A stretch of 64,000 nt of DNA from Niallia taxi. GTDB lineage: Bacteria; Bacillota; Bacilli; Bacillales; Cytobacillaceae. Position numbers and translations under genes: made by a program. Numbering within the stretch: position 1 is the first letter of the stretch; every line of letters begins with the position of its first letter. The notes beneath the pieces are model-generated. The model was not told the DNA's origin and made no database searches. It saw nothing but the letters and a program-made list of their open reading frames with translations. This document shows positions 35,255 to 43,048 of this stretch, one piece after another. The stretch is from assembly GCF_032818155.1 (NCBI RefSeq), contig NZ_CP102589.1, positions 1,908,001-1,972,000 of the forward strand, read 5' to 3'.

Positions 35255-35803
35255 ATGTTTGATCCAACGGCATACGATAATTTAAAAACAGTGATCGAAG
35301 GCCTCCTCTATGATAAAGACCTAGAAGGAGTTATTAATATTTTAGATAGAAAAGATATGCTTAACATGAGCACAATGTCTCGTGAATTCCATCTAGCCTT
35401 CGCTTTAAGCGACCAAAAAAATGCCCAAATGATATTTTCACTGTACGCCTCTTTAGAAAACTTAGCATCTGAGCTTCTAGAACTGGAAGACAAGCTCGCT
35501 TTAGTTGGTGCTAATGTAAAGTTAACAATTGTAGTAAGACACGAAAACAAACAAGAGCTTCTAGAATTGCTGCAGGACTTGCTTCAAAAAATTTGGGGAA
35601 CAGAGCAAATCATCAAGCAGGAAATTCGTTATCAGCCCTTCGCTTCTGATAATATAGTAACTAATCATATTACAATCGTTTTCAGCAGATTGGTTACAGA
35701 AGGCCACATAGACGATTTAGCCGAAATGACAGATTATATGCTGGCTACTTTGGCAGGCTTAAAGAGACAGATGCTGCTGGTCGATTTAGGAAGAGGGGAA
35801 TGA
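35255..35803 (+). CDS. hypothetical protein of 182 residues before the gpx gene
   Basis: The ATG at 35255 follows AAAGGAG; the frame back to 35228 runs through the terminator and is rejected. The product is acidic and largely helical (LENLASELLELEDKLALVG about 68-86), with a strand-rich centre (VKLTIVVRHENK). I do not recognise the family. Its stop overlaps the peroxidase gene region (ATGA at 35800), so the two are translationally coupled. That points to a shared role with the peroxidase or simple co-expression. Confidence 0.7.
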   Translation: MFDPTAYDNLKTVIEGLLYDKDLEGVINILDRKDMLNMSTMSREFHLAFALSDQKNAQMIFSLYASLENLASELLELEDKLALVGANVKLTIVVRHENKQELLELLQDLLQKIWGTEQIIKQEIRYQPFASDNIVTNHITIVFSRLVTEGHIDDLAEMTDYMLATLAGLKRQMLLVDLGRGE

Positions 35804-35808
35804 TAAGG

Positions 35809-36285
35809 ATGACTGTTTATGATTTTGAAGTAAAGAAAATCACTGGCGAAGAAGTGTCACTGGATCAATACGAAGGTAAGGTTCTAGTTATCGTTAATAC
35901 TGCGAGCAAGTGCGGATTTACTCCTCAATTTAAGGAGCTTCAATCCGTTTTTGAAGAATATAAGGAATTGGGACTTGAAGTGCTTGGTTTTCCTTGCAAT
36001 CAGTTTATGAATCAAGAGCCAGGCAGCGAGGACGAGATTCTGTCATTTTGTGAAATGAACTACGGAGTATCCTTTCCGATGTTCGCTAAAATTGATGTGA
36101 ATGGAAAAAACGCCGCACCTTTATATAAGCATTTAAGCGAAGAAGCACCTGGCGCAATGGGTCTTAAGGCGATTAAATGGAATTTTACAAAGTTTTTAGT
36201 AGACCGTTCAGGCAAGGTTGTGAAGCGTTATTCTCCAAATGCATCTCCTTTAGAGATGAAAGAGGATATTGAAAAATTATTATAA
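35809..36285 (+). CDS. bsaA: glutathione peroxidase-like thiol peroxidase (BsaA type)
   Basis: The 158-residue enzyme reduces peroxides, in Bacillus probably with thioredoxin or bacillithiol. Peroxidatic Cys35 lies in ASKCGFTPQ. The resolving region is GFPCNQFMNQEPG (about 65-77) with Gln, and KWNFTKFLVD (about 123-132) supplies the Trp and Asn. It uses Cys in place of selenocysteine. ATG codons at 35800 and 35809 are possible; the second gives the family start (MTVYDFEVK). The neighbourhood with ypgQ and ypgR further on matches B. subtilis bsaA. Confidence 0.9.
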   Translation: MTVYDFEVKKITGEEVSLDQYEGKVLVIVNTASKCGFTPQFKELQSVFEEYKELGLEVLGFPCNQFMNQEPGSEDEILSFCEMNYGVSFPMFAKIDVNGKNAAPLYKHLSEEAPGAMGLKAIKWNFTKFLVDRSGKVVKRYSPNASPLEMKEDIEKLL

Positions 36286-36291
36286 TAATTC

Positions 36292-36329
36292 AAAAGGAAG
36301 AATAGAGCAATCTGTTCTTCCTTTTTTTT
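36292..36329 (+). terminator. terminator after the peroxidase gene
   Basis: The stem AAAGGAAGA...TCTTCCTTT (with outer pairs) is followed by TTTTT, 18 bases before the next start. Confidence 0.8.
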
Positions 36330-36346
36330 CAATAGAGGTGAGGAAC

Positions 36347-37147
36347 TTGGCTGTAATTGGGATTGATGCAGGTGGAACGATGATAAAGTTGGCTTATAAA
36401 GATAAGGGCAGAATTCATTTTAAAAAGTATGCAAACACAGAAATGGATGCAGCGATGGGCTGGCTTAAGCTGTTTAAGTGGGAGCGGATAGCTTTAACAG
36501 GTAGTAAAGCCGCCTATTTGCAATCCATGCATTTTCCTGACGCACTAATTGTTTCTGAGTTTGATGCAGTGTGTAATGGCGCTAAATGGCTTCAGGAAAA
36601 GGAGAACCCAAACAGTGAAGAGGAATTTATCCTTGTCAATATGGGAACAGGCACTTCCTGGTTTCACGTAAATAAAACTAGCTATAAACGGATTTTAGGC
36701 AGTGGTATCGGTGGTGGAACGATTATAGGCTTGTCTTCCATGCTGGCAAACGAACAGAATTTTTCCGCGATTACAGACCTTGCTGCAAAAGGCAAGCATA
36801 ACAAGCTTGATTTGCTTGTTAAAGACTTATATGACAAAGAAGATATTGGAGTTAATGGCAACCTTACTGCCAGTAATTTTGGCAAAGGACAAGAGGCTGA
36901 TGGAAGTCAAGAGGATGGGATTTCGGCTTTATTTCAAATGGTAGCTGAAACGATTGTTCTGTTAACACAACAAGCAAATACCATTCATCAAGTGGATAAG
37001 ATTGTCTATGCAGGAGGTGCTGTTTATGGTAATAAACCATTGCAAAAGATAATTACTTCATTTGATTATCTGTTTCCTACAAAACAGGTTTTTCTGCAGG
37101 ATGGACAGTTTTGCGGTGCGATTGGAGCGTTTTTAGCAATAGAGTAA
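36347..37147 (+). CDS. coaW: type II pantothenate kinase CoaW
   Basis: First step of coenzyme A synthesis. The 266-residue product has the ASKHA/actin-like fold of type II PanK. The phosphate-1 loop is VIGIDAGGTMIKLAYK (about 3-18). The catalytic Glu region follows, then VNMGTGTSWF (about 97) and GSGIGGGTIIGL (about 116-127), and VYAGGAVYGN near 221. Start is TTG at 36347 after AGAGGTGAG; upstream in-frame codons overlap the terminator. Staphylococcus and B. cereus-type organisms use this class, which is not feedback-inhibited by CoA. Confidence 0.9.
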   Translation: MAVIGIDAGGTMIKLAYKDKGRIHFKKYANTEMDAAMGWLKLFKWERIALTGSKAAYLQSMHFPDALIVSEFDAVCNGAKWLQEKENPNSEEEFILVNMGTGTSWFHVNKTSYKRILGSGIGGGTIIGLSSMLANEQNFSAITDLAAKGKHNKLDLLVKDLYDKEDIGVNGNLTASNFGKGQEADGSQEDGISALFQMVAETIVLLTQQANTIHQVDKIVYAGGAVYGNKPLQKIITSFDYLFPTKQVFLQDGQFCGAIGAFLAIE

Positions 37148-37156
37148 AAAAAGAAG

Positions 37157-37209
37157 GGATGATGGAATTTATATAGAGGTGATAAGCGTCTATACAAATT
37201 CCATCATCC
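37157..37209. terminator. long hairpin between convergent coaW and MerR-like gene
   Basis: GGATGATGGAATTT with TATAGA pairs with TCTATA and AAATTCCATCATCC. TATTTTGG follows on the plus side. It can end transcription from both sides. Confidence 0.7.
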
Positions 37210-37219
37210 TATTTTGGTG

Positions 37220-37804
37220 TTAACGGAAAGAAAATAAGCGGAAAAACGATCCTCTTCTTACTGGCACTTCCTTTTCCTTTTGTTCCTCTTTCGTTTTTCT
37301 TGCACCATAAGTATGCTCAAACGGTCTATCTGCAGCAAGAGCTAAGGCGGAAATTTGCTCTTTTTGTGTTTCAATGAATTCTTGTTGGCGGTCCATTTCC
37401 TCTTGCTGCTTCTTCAATTGCTCAACTAGAACAGAATTAAAGTTAATTTGCAGTTGAAGCTGTTCTTTTGTTGCTGTTAATTCTTCTAAAATCTTTTCTG
37501 TTGTTTCATCTGTTTGCAGCAGAATCGGAGCTTGTGGAGAATCGTTTAGTGTTTCTTCAATTTCTCTTAGTGATAATTTATCGTCATTACGCATTCTTTT
37601 TACCTTTTCCAATACTTCCATTGCATTGCTGTCAAAATAGCGATAGCCATGCTCTCCAACGATAGTTGGAATAACACCTTTCAATTCCCTGAGCCAGTTG
37701 CGCACAACTCCAGGTGTTTCTTCAATTTGTACAGCTGCTTCCTTTACACTTAATAAAAGTTCCTCTTTGGCAGCGATTATTTCCTTTTCTTGTTCCAACA
37801 TCAT
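37220..37804 (-). CDS. MerR-like DNA-binding coiled-coil protein
   Basis: The 194-residue product has an N-terminal MerR-type winged helix (about 17-90: SVKEAAVQIEETPGVVRNWL, then HGYRYFDSNAMEVLEKVKRM). A long glutamine- and glutamate-rich coiled coil (about 100-165) follows, then a basic tail ending RRGSFFRLFSFR. This layout is that of RacA-like or DUF3967-like proteins, which bind DNA and anchor to another structure. The tail's Arg/Phe pattern could be an amphipathic membrane-targeting helix. The start at 37804 follows AGGGTGATG. Target and role are unknown. Confidence 0.75.
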   Translation of the reverse strand: MMLEQEKEIIAAKEELLLSVKEAAVQIEETPGVVRNWLRELKGVIPTIVGEHGYRYFDSNAMEVLEKVKRMRNDDKLSLREIEETLNDSPQAPILLQTDETTEKILEELTATKEQLQLQINFNSVLVEQLKKQQEEMDRQQEFIETQKEQISALALAADRPFEHTYGARKTKEEQKEKEVPVRRGSFFRLFSFR

Positions 37805-38076
37805 GCTTCATCACCCTTCTGTTTTGATAGATTAATAAGACCAAAAACAAAAACGAATCGACTTTAATACTAGTTCGATATAGAAAAATTTTCTCCTTTA
37901 GCGAGGTTTGTCTAGTTTTGTTGATTATTAGTTTCTGAAAATTTAAATATAAACTTTACAATAATTTCCATGCATATTAGGATAGATTATAGGTTTAAAA
38001 AGCGATTTGTGAAAGTAGGATAGAAGGGATATCGTGTAAGAACAATATTGCAAGAAAAGGATGCTGATTCGTTGTG

Positions 38077-41000
38077 ATGATGGAAAATACTATTTCGAGC
38101 ATACAGATTGTAGAGTATGAGGATAAGTTTGCAAGCAGTATTGCGAAGATGTGGAATGACAGCAAGGATGCATGGGGAGGCGGTGTCAAAACAGAAGAGC
38201 AAATCCTTGAAAAGCATCGAAGCTCTGATAATCTTCACACATTTTTAGCTATGGACAATAGTCAAGTTGTCGGCTATTGCGGATTATCTGTGTATAAGGA
38301 AGATATCGATTCACTGTATATTCCATTGTTAAATGTTCGTCCGGATTATTATGGTAAAAAGGTTGGAAAATTGCTGCTGCTCCATGCCTTAAAAGCTGTT
38401 GTTGCAAAAAAATGGCCTCGGCTTGATTTATACACATGGGCAGGGAATACAAAGGCTGTCCCACTTTATAAACGATGCGGATTTTTTTGGGAGGAGGAGG
38501 ACAGCTACACACATTTGATGAATTTCATCCCTACTGTATTAAATGACAGCCTGCTTGCTCCATACATAGGCAAAGTAGATTGGTATAAGGATATGCTGCG
38601 CACTTTGGATTTAAAGCCAGATGGCAGGCAAGAGAATGGCTTTACTTATTATGATTATGAATGGGCAAATTCAGAGACGAATTTATCAGCAAGCTTTGAA
38701 CGAACAGGCAGAGGGTTAAGCGGAATAGAAACAGATGACTTTATTATTAAGCTGTCATTAAAGGACCATGAATTATTAGAAGACGAGGACCATGAAGTAA
38801 AATGCTATGTTAAAAATAAATCTGGCAAGCCACTCTCTGTTGAGGTTTCTTCTTGCTCGAATGAAAGAGTAGTATGTGATTTTAACCATATATATTCTGT
38901 TGAAAAGGAAGTAACAGCAACAAATGCCTTTTATTTACAAGCAGGGCCTGAGCCTGAACAAGGAAAAACATTTCCAACTATTTCAGTTAATGTGAGTGTC
39001 AATGGCTTGATGACAACGTTCAAATTAGGGATTAATCCAAAAACACCAATCACCATTGACACAAAGACAATTCCCTATGTGCTTCAAGAAGGTTTTGAGA
39101 CAACTGTTGATCTAGAGCTAGAAAACAATCTATTTGTGCCTGCATTGATAGATTTAGAGCTTCCTAACAATAAGTACTTATCCTTCCGGAACCCTTCCTG
39201 CCGCATATTGTTAGAGGGGAAAGGAAAAGGATATGTATCTATACCTGCGACAGTTTTGTCATTAGGTTTTTTTCAGGAAGACATTATTTGTCGTGTAAAG
39301 CTGGAGAATGACGAGGAGAAGATTGTCACGAAAACAATTTCTGTTGGATTGAAAGGAGCGGGAGAGAGATTTTTCGGTGAAAACAAAAACTCCTATTATA
39401 TTTATAATGGAACATACCACATAAGGATGTATAAAGCAGATAATGTCATGAAATTTGGCACCAATCATATAGGAGAATTACCTTTTGCCATGTTTGCACC
39501 AATGCTGGGCAAACCATTCTCTAATGAATTATCAAAAAATAAACCGGTTAAAACGGAAACAACACTTGAAAAGACATCTATCATTCTAGCTCTTTATTTC
39601 CAATCCACTGCTCATCCGCACATTCAGATAGCACTCCGTATACAGCTTTATGCTGAAGGGGTTGTCAAAAGATGGGTAACGCTGGAAAATAGGCAATCAT
39701 CTCCTGCAAGTGTTCATTTACAGGAAACATTTTATCATGATTGGTCAGAGCTGTACTTTCCGCTAAGAGATGATATTGTTGTGTTTAATGAGGCAGATGC
39801 AGTGGAGCCAGGAGATATTGCATCAAAAGATATTAGCGGAAACTGGTATTTCTCTAATGATGAGGTAACTCCAATTGGCGTGTATTGGACAGAAGGGAAT
39901 AAAATGACAATGGAAGGCTGGAAAATGCATCTTGAGTCAATGAAAGGCTTGAAGGGATATAATAGCTGCAGTTTTCCACCAATTTATATGTCTATTGGTG
40001 CATTTACAAGCTGGAGAGACTTAGAACAAGCTGCTACAGGAACTCAGTCTTCTCATAAAGCACTTAAAGGGGAAATAAATCTGGCTGTAAATGAGAACAA
40101 TCCTGTTATCGATGAAAGCAAGTCTTTATCTGTATTGTTTTCAAGCTATCGAAACAATCAAGCTGATGGTGAAGGGGAACTATTTGTAAATGGTACATCA
40201 ACATTTAAACAGACTTTGCCTGTTAACAAAGAGATAGCACTACCTGTTGAAGTAACTGAATGGAAGACTGTTAATAAAGTGCAGGCAAAAATTACGACAG
40301 ACAAAAGGCAGTCTTACTTTGATACCGTCATTTTTCGACCATATGGAGAGATTTTACAGAACAGAATAACAGAAGAAGGATACGAAATATATAGTATTGA
40401 TAACGGTATTATTAATTTCCGGGCAGCTCCGCATTATTATCCAGGGCTATTTTCGTTAAAAGCTCAGCAGACAGAATGGCTTGACCAAGCATTCCCGAAT
40501 CTGATACCGAAAAGCTGGTGGAACCCTTGGGCAGGTGGGATAAAAGCAGGTCCACCTGATTTGAGTGTTCATTCTTTGTTAAAGGAAAAAACAGAAGCGG
40601 AGTTTGTACAAATGAAAGACAACTTTGATAATGTATGGTCTGGCATTAGGCTTGATACGGATATTATCCACCATTCAAAGTGGAAAGGACTGTCATACTC
40701 TCAATTTTATGTCACATTGCCCAATATCCCAATCCTCGCTATTTTTGTCCAAATACGAAATACGGCAGGTAAACTGATGACAGAAGAGGAATGGCATCAG
40801 AATCTTTTTATAAAGACAGGGAAAGAGAGCTGTGTACTGCATTTGAATCAGAAAAAAAATCATAATCTTATTTATACTGTTGGCAGGGAGGAGCAGGAAA
40901 TAATCCTTAAAGATGATTTTTATATTACACAGGCAGCATCTAATGATAAGCTGCACCTGCTTACAGATGTAAACAGTAAAGTCCAATATTATACGAACAA

Positions 41001-41157
41001 AGAAGTCATTCAGCTTGTTTCGACGAATACATGTGAAAGAGAAAAGAATGGATATGTCCATATTCAGCCAAGCTTTCTTTATTTTGATGAAGATAGTGTC
41101 CCTTTTCACCAGTTAGAAACAGTTCGAAAGCTTCAATTTAAGCTGACAGAGGATTGA
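38077..41157 (+). CDS. 1027-residue GNAT acetyltransferase fused to large beta-rich region
   Basis: Residues about 8-150 are a complete GNAT domain: acetyl-CoA motif A has RPDYYGKKVGKLLLLHALK (about 88-106) and motif B LDLYTWAGNTKAVPLYKRCGF. The remaining about 870 residues are mostly beta. Immunoglobulin-like segments lie at about 210-420. A second block (about 430-700) has WVTLENRQSS and DDIVVFNEAD, like sugar-active or mutarotase folds. A Trp-rich motif, SWWNPWAGGIKAGPPD, is near 810. No signal peptide is seen, so it is cytoplasmic. GTG at 38074 and ATGs at 38077/38080 are possible starts; the ribosome site is weak. An amidohydrolase gene follows at 31 bases. I know no described protein of this design. 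Confidence 0.85.
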   Translation: MMENTISSIQIVEYEDKFASSIAKMWNDSKDAWGGGVKTEEQILEKHRSSDNLHTFLAMDNSQVVGYCGLSVYKEDIDSLYIPLLNVRPDYYGKKVGKLLLLHALKAVVAKKWPRLDLYTWAGNTKAVPLYKRCGFFWEEEDSYTHLMNFIPTVLNDSLLAPYIGKVDWYKDMLRTLDLKPDGRQENGFTYYDYEWANSETNLSASFERTGRGLSGIETDDFIIKLSLKDHELLEDEDHEVKCYVKNKSGKPLSVEVSSCSNERVVCDFNHIYSVEKEVTATNAFYLQAGPEPEQGKTFPTISVNVSVNGLMTTFKLGINPKTPITIDTKTIPYVLQEGFETTVDLELENNLFVPALIDLELPNNKYLSFRNPSCRILLEGKGKGYVSIPATVLSLGFFQEDIICRVKLENDEEKIVTKTISVGLKGAGERFFGENKNSYYIYNGTYHIRMYKADNVMKFGTNHIGELPFAMFAPMLGKPFSNELSKNKPVKTETTLEKTSIILALYFQSTAHPHIQIALRIQLYAEGVVKRWVTLENRQSSPASVHLQETFYHDWSELYFPLRDDIVVFNEADAVEPGDIASKDISGNWYFSNDEVTPIGVYWTEGNKMTMEGWKMHLESMKGLKGYNSCSFPPIYMSIGAFTSWRDLEQAATGTQSSHKALKGEINLAVNENNPVIDESKSLSVLFSSYRNNQADGEGELFVNGTSTFKQTLPVNKEIALPVEVTEWKTVNKVQAKITTDKRQSYFDTVIFRPYGEILQNRITEEGYEIYSIDNGIINFRAAPHYYPGLFSLKAQQTEWLDQAFPNLIPKSWWNPWAGGIKAGPPDLSVHSLLKEKTEAEFVQMKDNFDNVWSGIRLDTDIIHHSKWKGLSYSQFYVTLPNIPILAIFVQIRNTAGKLMTEEEWHQNLFIKTGKESCVLHLNQKKNHNLIYTVGREEQEIILKDDFYITQAASNDKLHLLTDVNSKVQYYTNKEVIQLVSTNTCEREKNGYVHIQPSFLYFDEDSVPFHQLETVRKLQFKLTED

Positions 41158-41188
41158 TTGAAAAAAATAAAAGGATAAAGGAGACCGA

Positions 41189-42043
41189 ATGAAAAAAATT
41201 ATTGACGCACACATTCATCTTTCTAACATTCAATCATTTAAGGAAACAGCGCAATTGCTCTCTAAAGTAGATTATAGCCTAGATGGGGTCCAAGCTGAGA
41301 TGGAGGCTGCCAATATTGTACTGGCAATTGGAATGGGTGTGACAGAAACCCAAAAAATGGGGTTTCCAGATTATGAAGCGAATACACCGATGGGTCTTGA
41401 TCTTGGAGAATCACTGCCGAAAACAATTGTTTATTGTGCAGGCATCAATCCATACAAGCTAGAAACAGCTGCAATTGCCGAACTTGAACGGGAAATACAA
41501 AAGGACAATGTTGTTGGTATAAAGATATACTTAGGGTATTATCCGTTCTTTGCCTATGATCAAGTTTATGACCCAGTATATGAGCTTGCCGAAAAATACG
41601 ACCTGCCCGTCGTGTTTCATACTGGGGACACATACTCAGAAAGGGGATTATTAAAATATTCCCATCCTCTTGCAATCGATGAAGTTGCAGTTAAATATCG
41701 CAATATTCGTTTTATGATGGCTCATTTTGGGGATCCATGGACATTGACAGGTGCGGAAATATTGTATAAGAACCGCAATGTATATGCCGATTTATCTGGA
41801 TTGGTGGTTGGTGCTAGAAAGGAGCTAGAACAGGCGCAGGAAGGGATATTTCTTCAGCATTTAAGACATGCACTTGTGTATTCTAACTCCTATGACAAGC
41901 TTTTATTTGGTACAGACTGGCCACTAGCACCATTCGGCCCATATATCGAATTCATTCAAAGCCTGATTCCGGAAATGTATCATGAAGATGTTTTTTATAA
42001 TACGGCACTTAAGGTTTTTCCGAAAATCAAGAAATTTCTTTAA
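41189..42043 (+). CDS. amidohydrolase, ACMSD-like TIM-barrel metalloenzyme
   Basis: The 284-residue protein is of the amidohydrolase_2 family. The first metal-binding pair is H8 and H10 (DAHIHL). Further ligands lie in FHTGD (about 145), MAHFGDP (about 177) and GTDWP (about 242, Asp). These enzymes hydrolyse C-N bonds or decarboxylate aromatic acids. It is directly downstream of the GNAT fusion with AAGGAG before its ATG, and a terminator follows. The two form an operon, and its substrate is probably linked to the molecule that the fusion protein handles. Confidence 0.88.
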   Translation: MKKIIDAHIHLSNIQSFKETAQLLSKVDYSLDGVQAEMEAANIVLAIGMGVTETQKMGFPDYEANTPMGLDLGESLPKTIVYCAGINPYKLETAAIAELEREIQKDNVVGIKIYLGYYPFFAYDQVYDPVYELAEKYDLPVVFHTGDTYSERGLLKYSHPLAIDEVAVKYRNIRFMMAHFGDPWTLTGAEILYKNRNVYADLSGLVVGARKELEQAQEGIFLQHLRHALVYSNSYDKLLFGTDWPLAPFGPYIEFIQSLIPEMYHEDVFYNTALKVFPKIKKFL

Positions 42044-42064
42044 GAGGTATGCAACGGGAAAGAG

Positions 42065-42107
42065 ACTGCCGTCTTAGCTTGTTAATAAAGCTGTCGGCAG
42101 TTTATTT
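42065..42107 (+). terminator. terminator after the GNAT-amidohydrolase operon
   Basis: ACTGCCG...AGCTT pairs with AAGCT...CGGCAGT with a small internal loop, followed by TTATTTAA. Confidence 0.8.
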
Positions 42108-42391
42108 AACGTAATATATTATTCCCCATTAAGGCTCTTAGCAGCTTTAGTATAAGTCCTCATACCACCTCCACATCCCAATTTATATGTTTCAAACATA
42201 ACAAATGGAGCATGTTCATTGTTAACCAATAAAAACATTCATCGATATTGTGTCTAAATGTCCATCCCCCTACCTTTTTAACAAAGTGTTAGGTAATTAC
42301 GAGTTCCCACTATAATAAACGGTTTTGTAGTTGATTTTTTTCTTTCATGTTACAATATTTCGGTAGGATATAGATTGGAGAACTAAATACA
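42108..42391. other. intergenic region before ypgQ
   Basis: About 284 bases, or 348 with the terminator. No well-supported gene; a 39-codon minus-strand frame is noted as rejected. A TGTTACAAT extended -10 element at 42349-42356 probably starts ypgQ transcription. Confidence 0.45.
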
Positions 42392-43048
42392 ATGAATATC
42401 ATTCAATTAACAGAAGAATTTGTGAAGGATAAGTTGAAAGGTGATGTGTCGGGGCATGACTGGCATCATATTGATAGAGTCAGGAATGCGGCGCTTTTCC
42501 TATGTAAACAAGAAAACGATGGTAATTCATTTATTATAGAGCTGGCTGCATTACTCCATGATGTGGCAGATGCAAAATTGAACGAATCTAAGGAGGAAGG
42601 TCAGCGTTTGCTTGAGCAGTTCGTAGAGAGCCTTCCTATTATAAATAACGAAAAAAAGGAAATTCTTTCTGCAATAGCGACAGTCTCCTTTAGTGGTGGA
42701 AACAATGAAAAGGCTCGAACGAAAGAAGCGCAAATTGTTCAGGATGCAGACAGACTAGATGCAATTGGAGCAATTGGCATTGCGAGAACCTTTGCTTATG
42801 GAGGGAAGTCGGGGAGTCCCATTTATAATCCAGCAGCAAATATTCGCAAAAGCATGACAGAAGAGGAATATCGCAGCGGCGATTCTAGCTCCATTCAGCA
42901 TTTTTATGAAAAGCTTCTAAAATTAAAAGGGTTGCTTCATACCGATTCGGCAAAGATTATCGCGGAAAAACGGCACAAGCTGATGGAGGATTATTTGAAA
43001 GAATTCTATAAAGAATGGAATGGTAATTATGAAGAGTATTTCAGTTGA
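42392..43048 (+). CDS. ypgQ: HD-domain phosphohydrolase YpgQ
   Basis: The 218-residue protein is of the YedJ/YpgQ HD family. Metal ligands are in GHDWHHIDRVRNAAL (about 26-40) and LLHDVADAK (about 54-62), with the last Asp in VQDADRLDAIGAIG (about 115). B. subtilis YpgQ hydrolyses nucleoside triphosphates to nucleosides and PPP in vitro; I state this from memory. The start follows TTGGAG. Its last 20 bases overlap the start of the ABC-F gene. Confidence 0.92.
   Translation: MNIIQLTEEFVKDKLKGDVSGHDWHHIDRVRNAALFLCKQENDGNSFIIELAALLHDVADAKLNESKEEGQRLLEQFVESLPIINNEKKEILSAIATVSFSGGNNEKARTKEAQIVQDADRLDAIGAIGIARTFAYGGKSGSPIYNPAANIRKSMTEEEYRSGDSSSIQHFYEKLLKLKGLLHTDSAKIIAEKRHKLMEDYLKEFYKEWNGNYEEYFS

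Noticed and set aside
42119..42238. Minus-strand frame of 39 codons with a GCGGG stretch
   Set aside because: No ribosome binding site is visible before its ATG, and nothing else supports it; it could be a decayed remnant, so it is recorded but not called.
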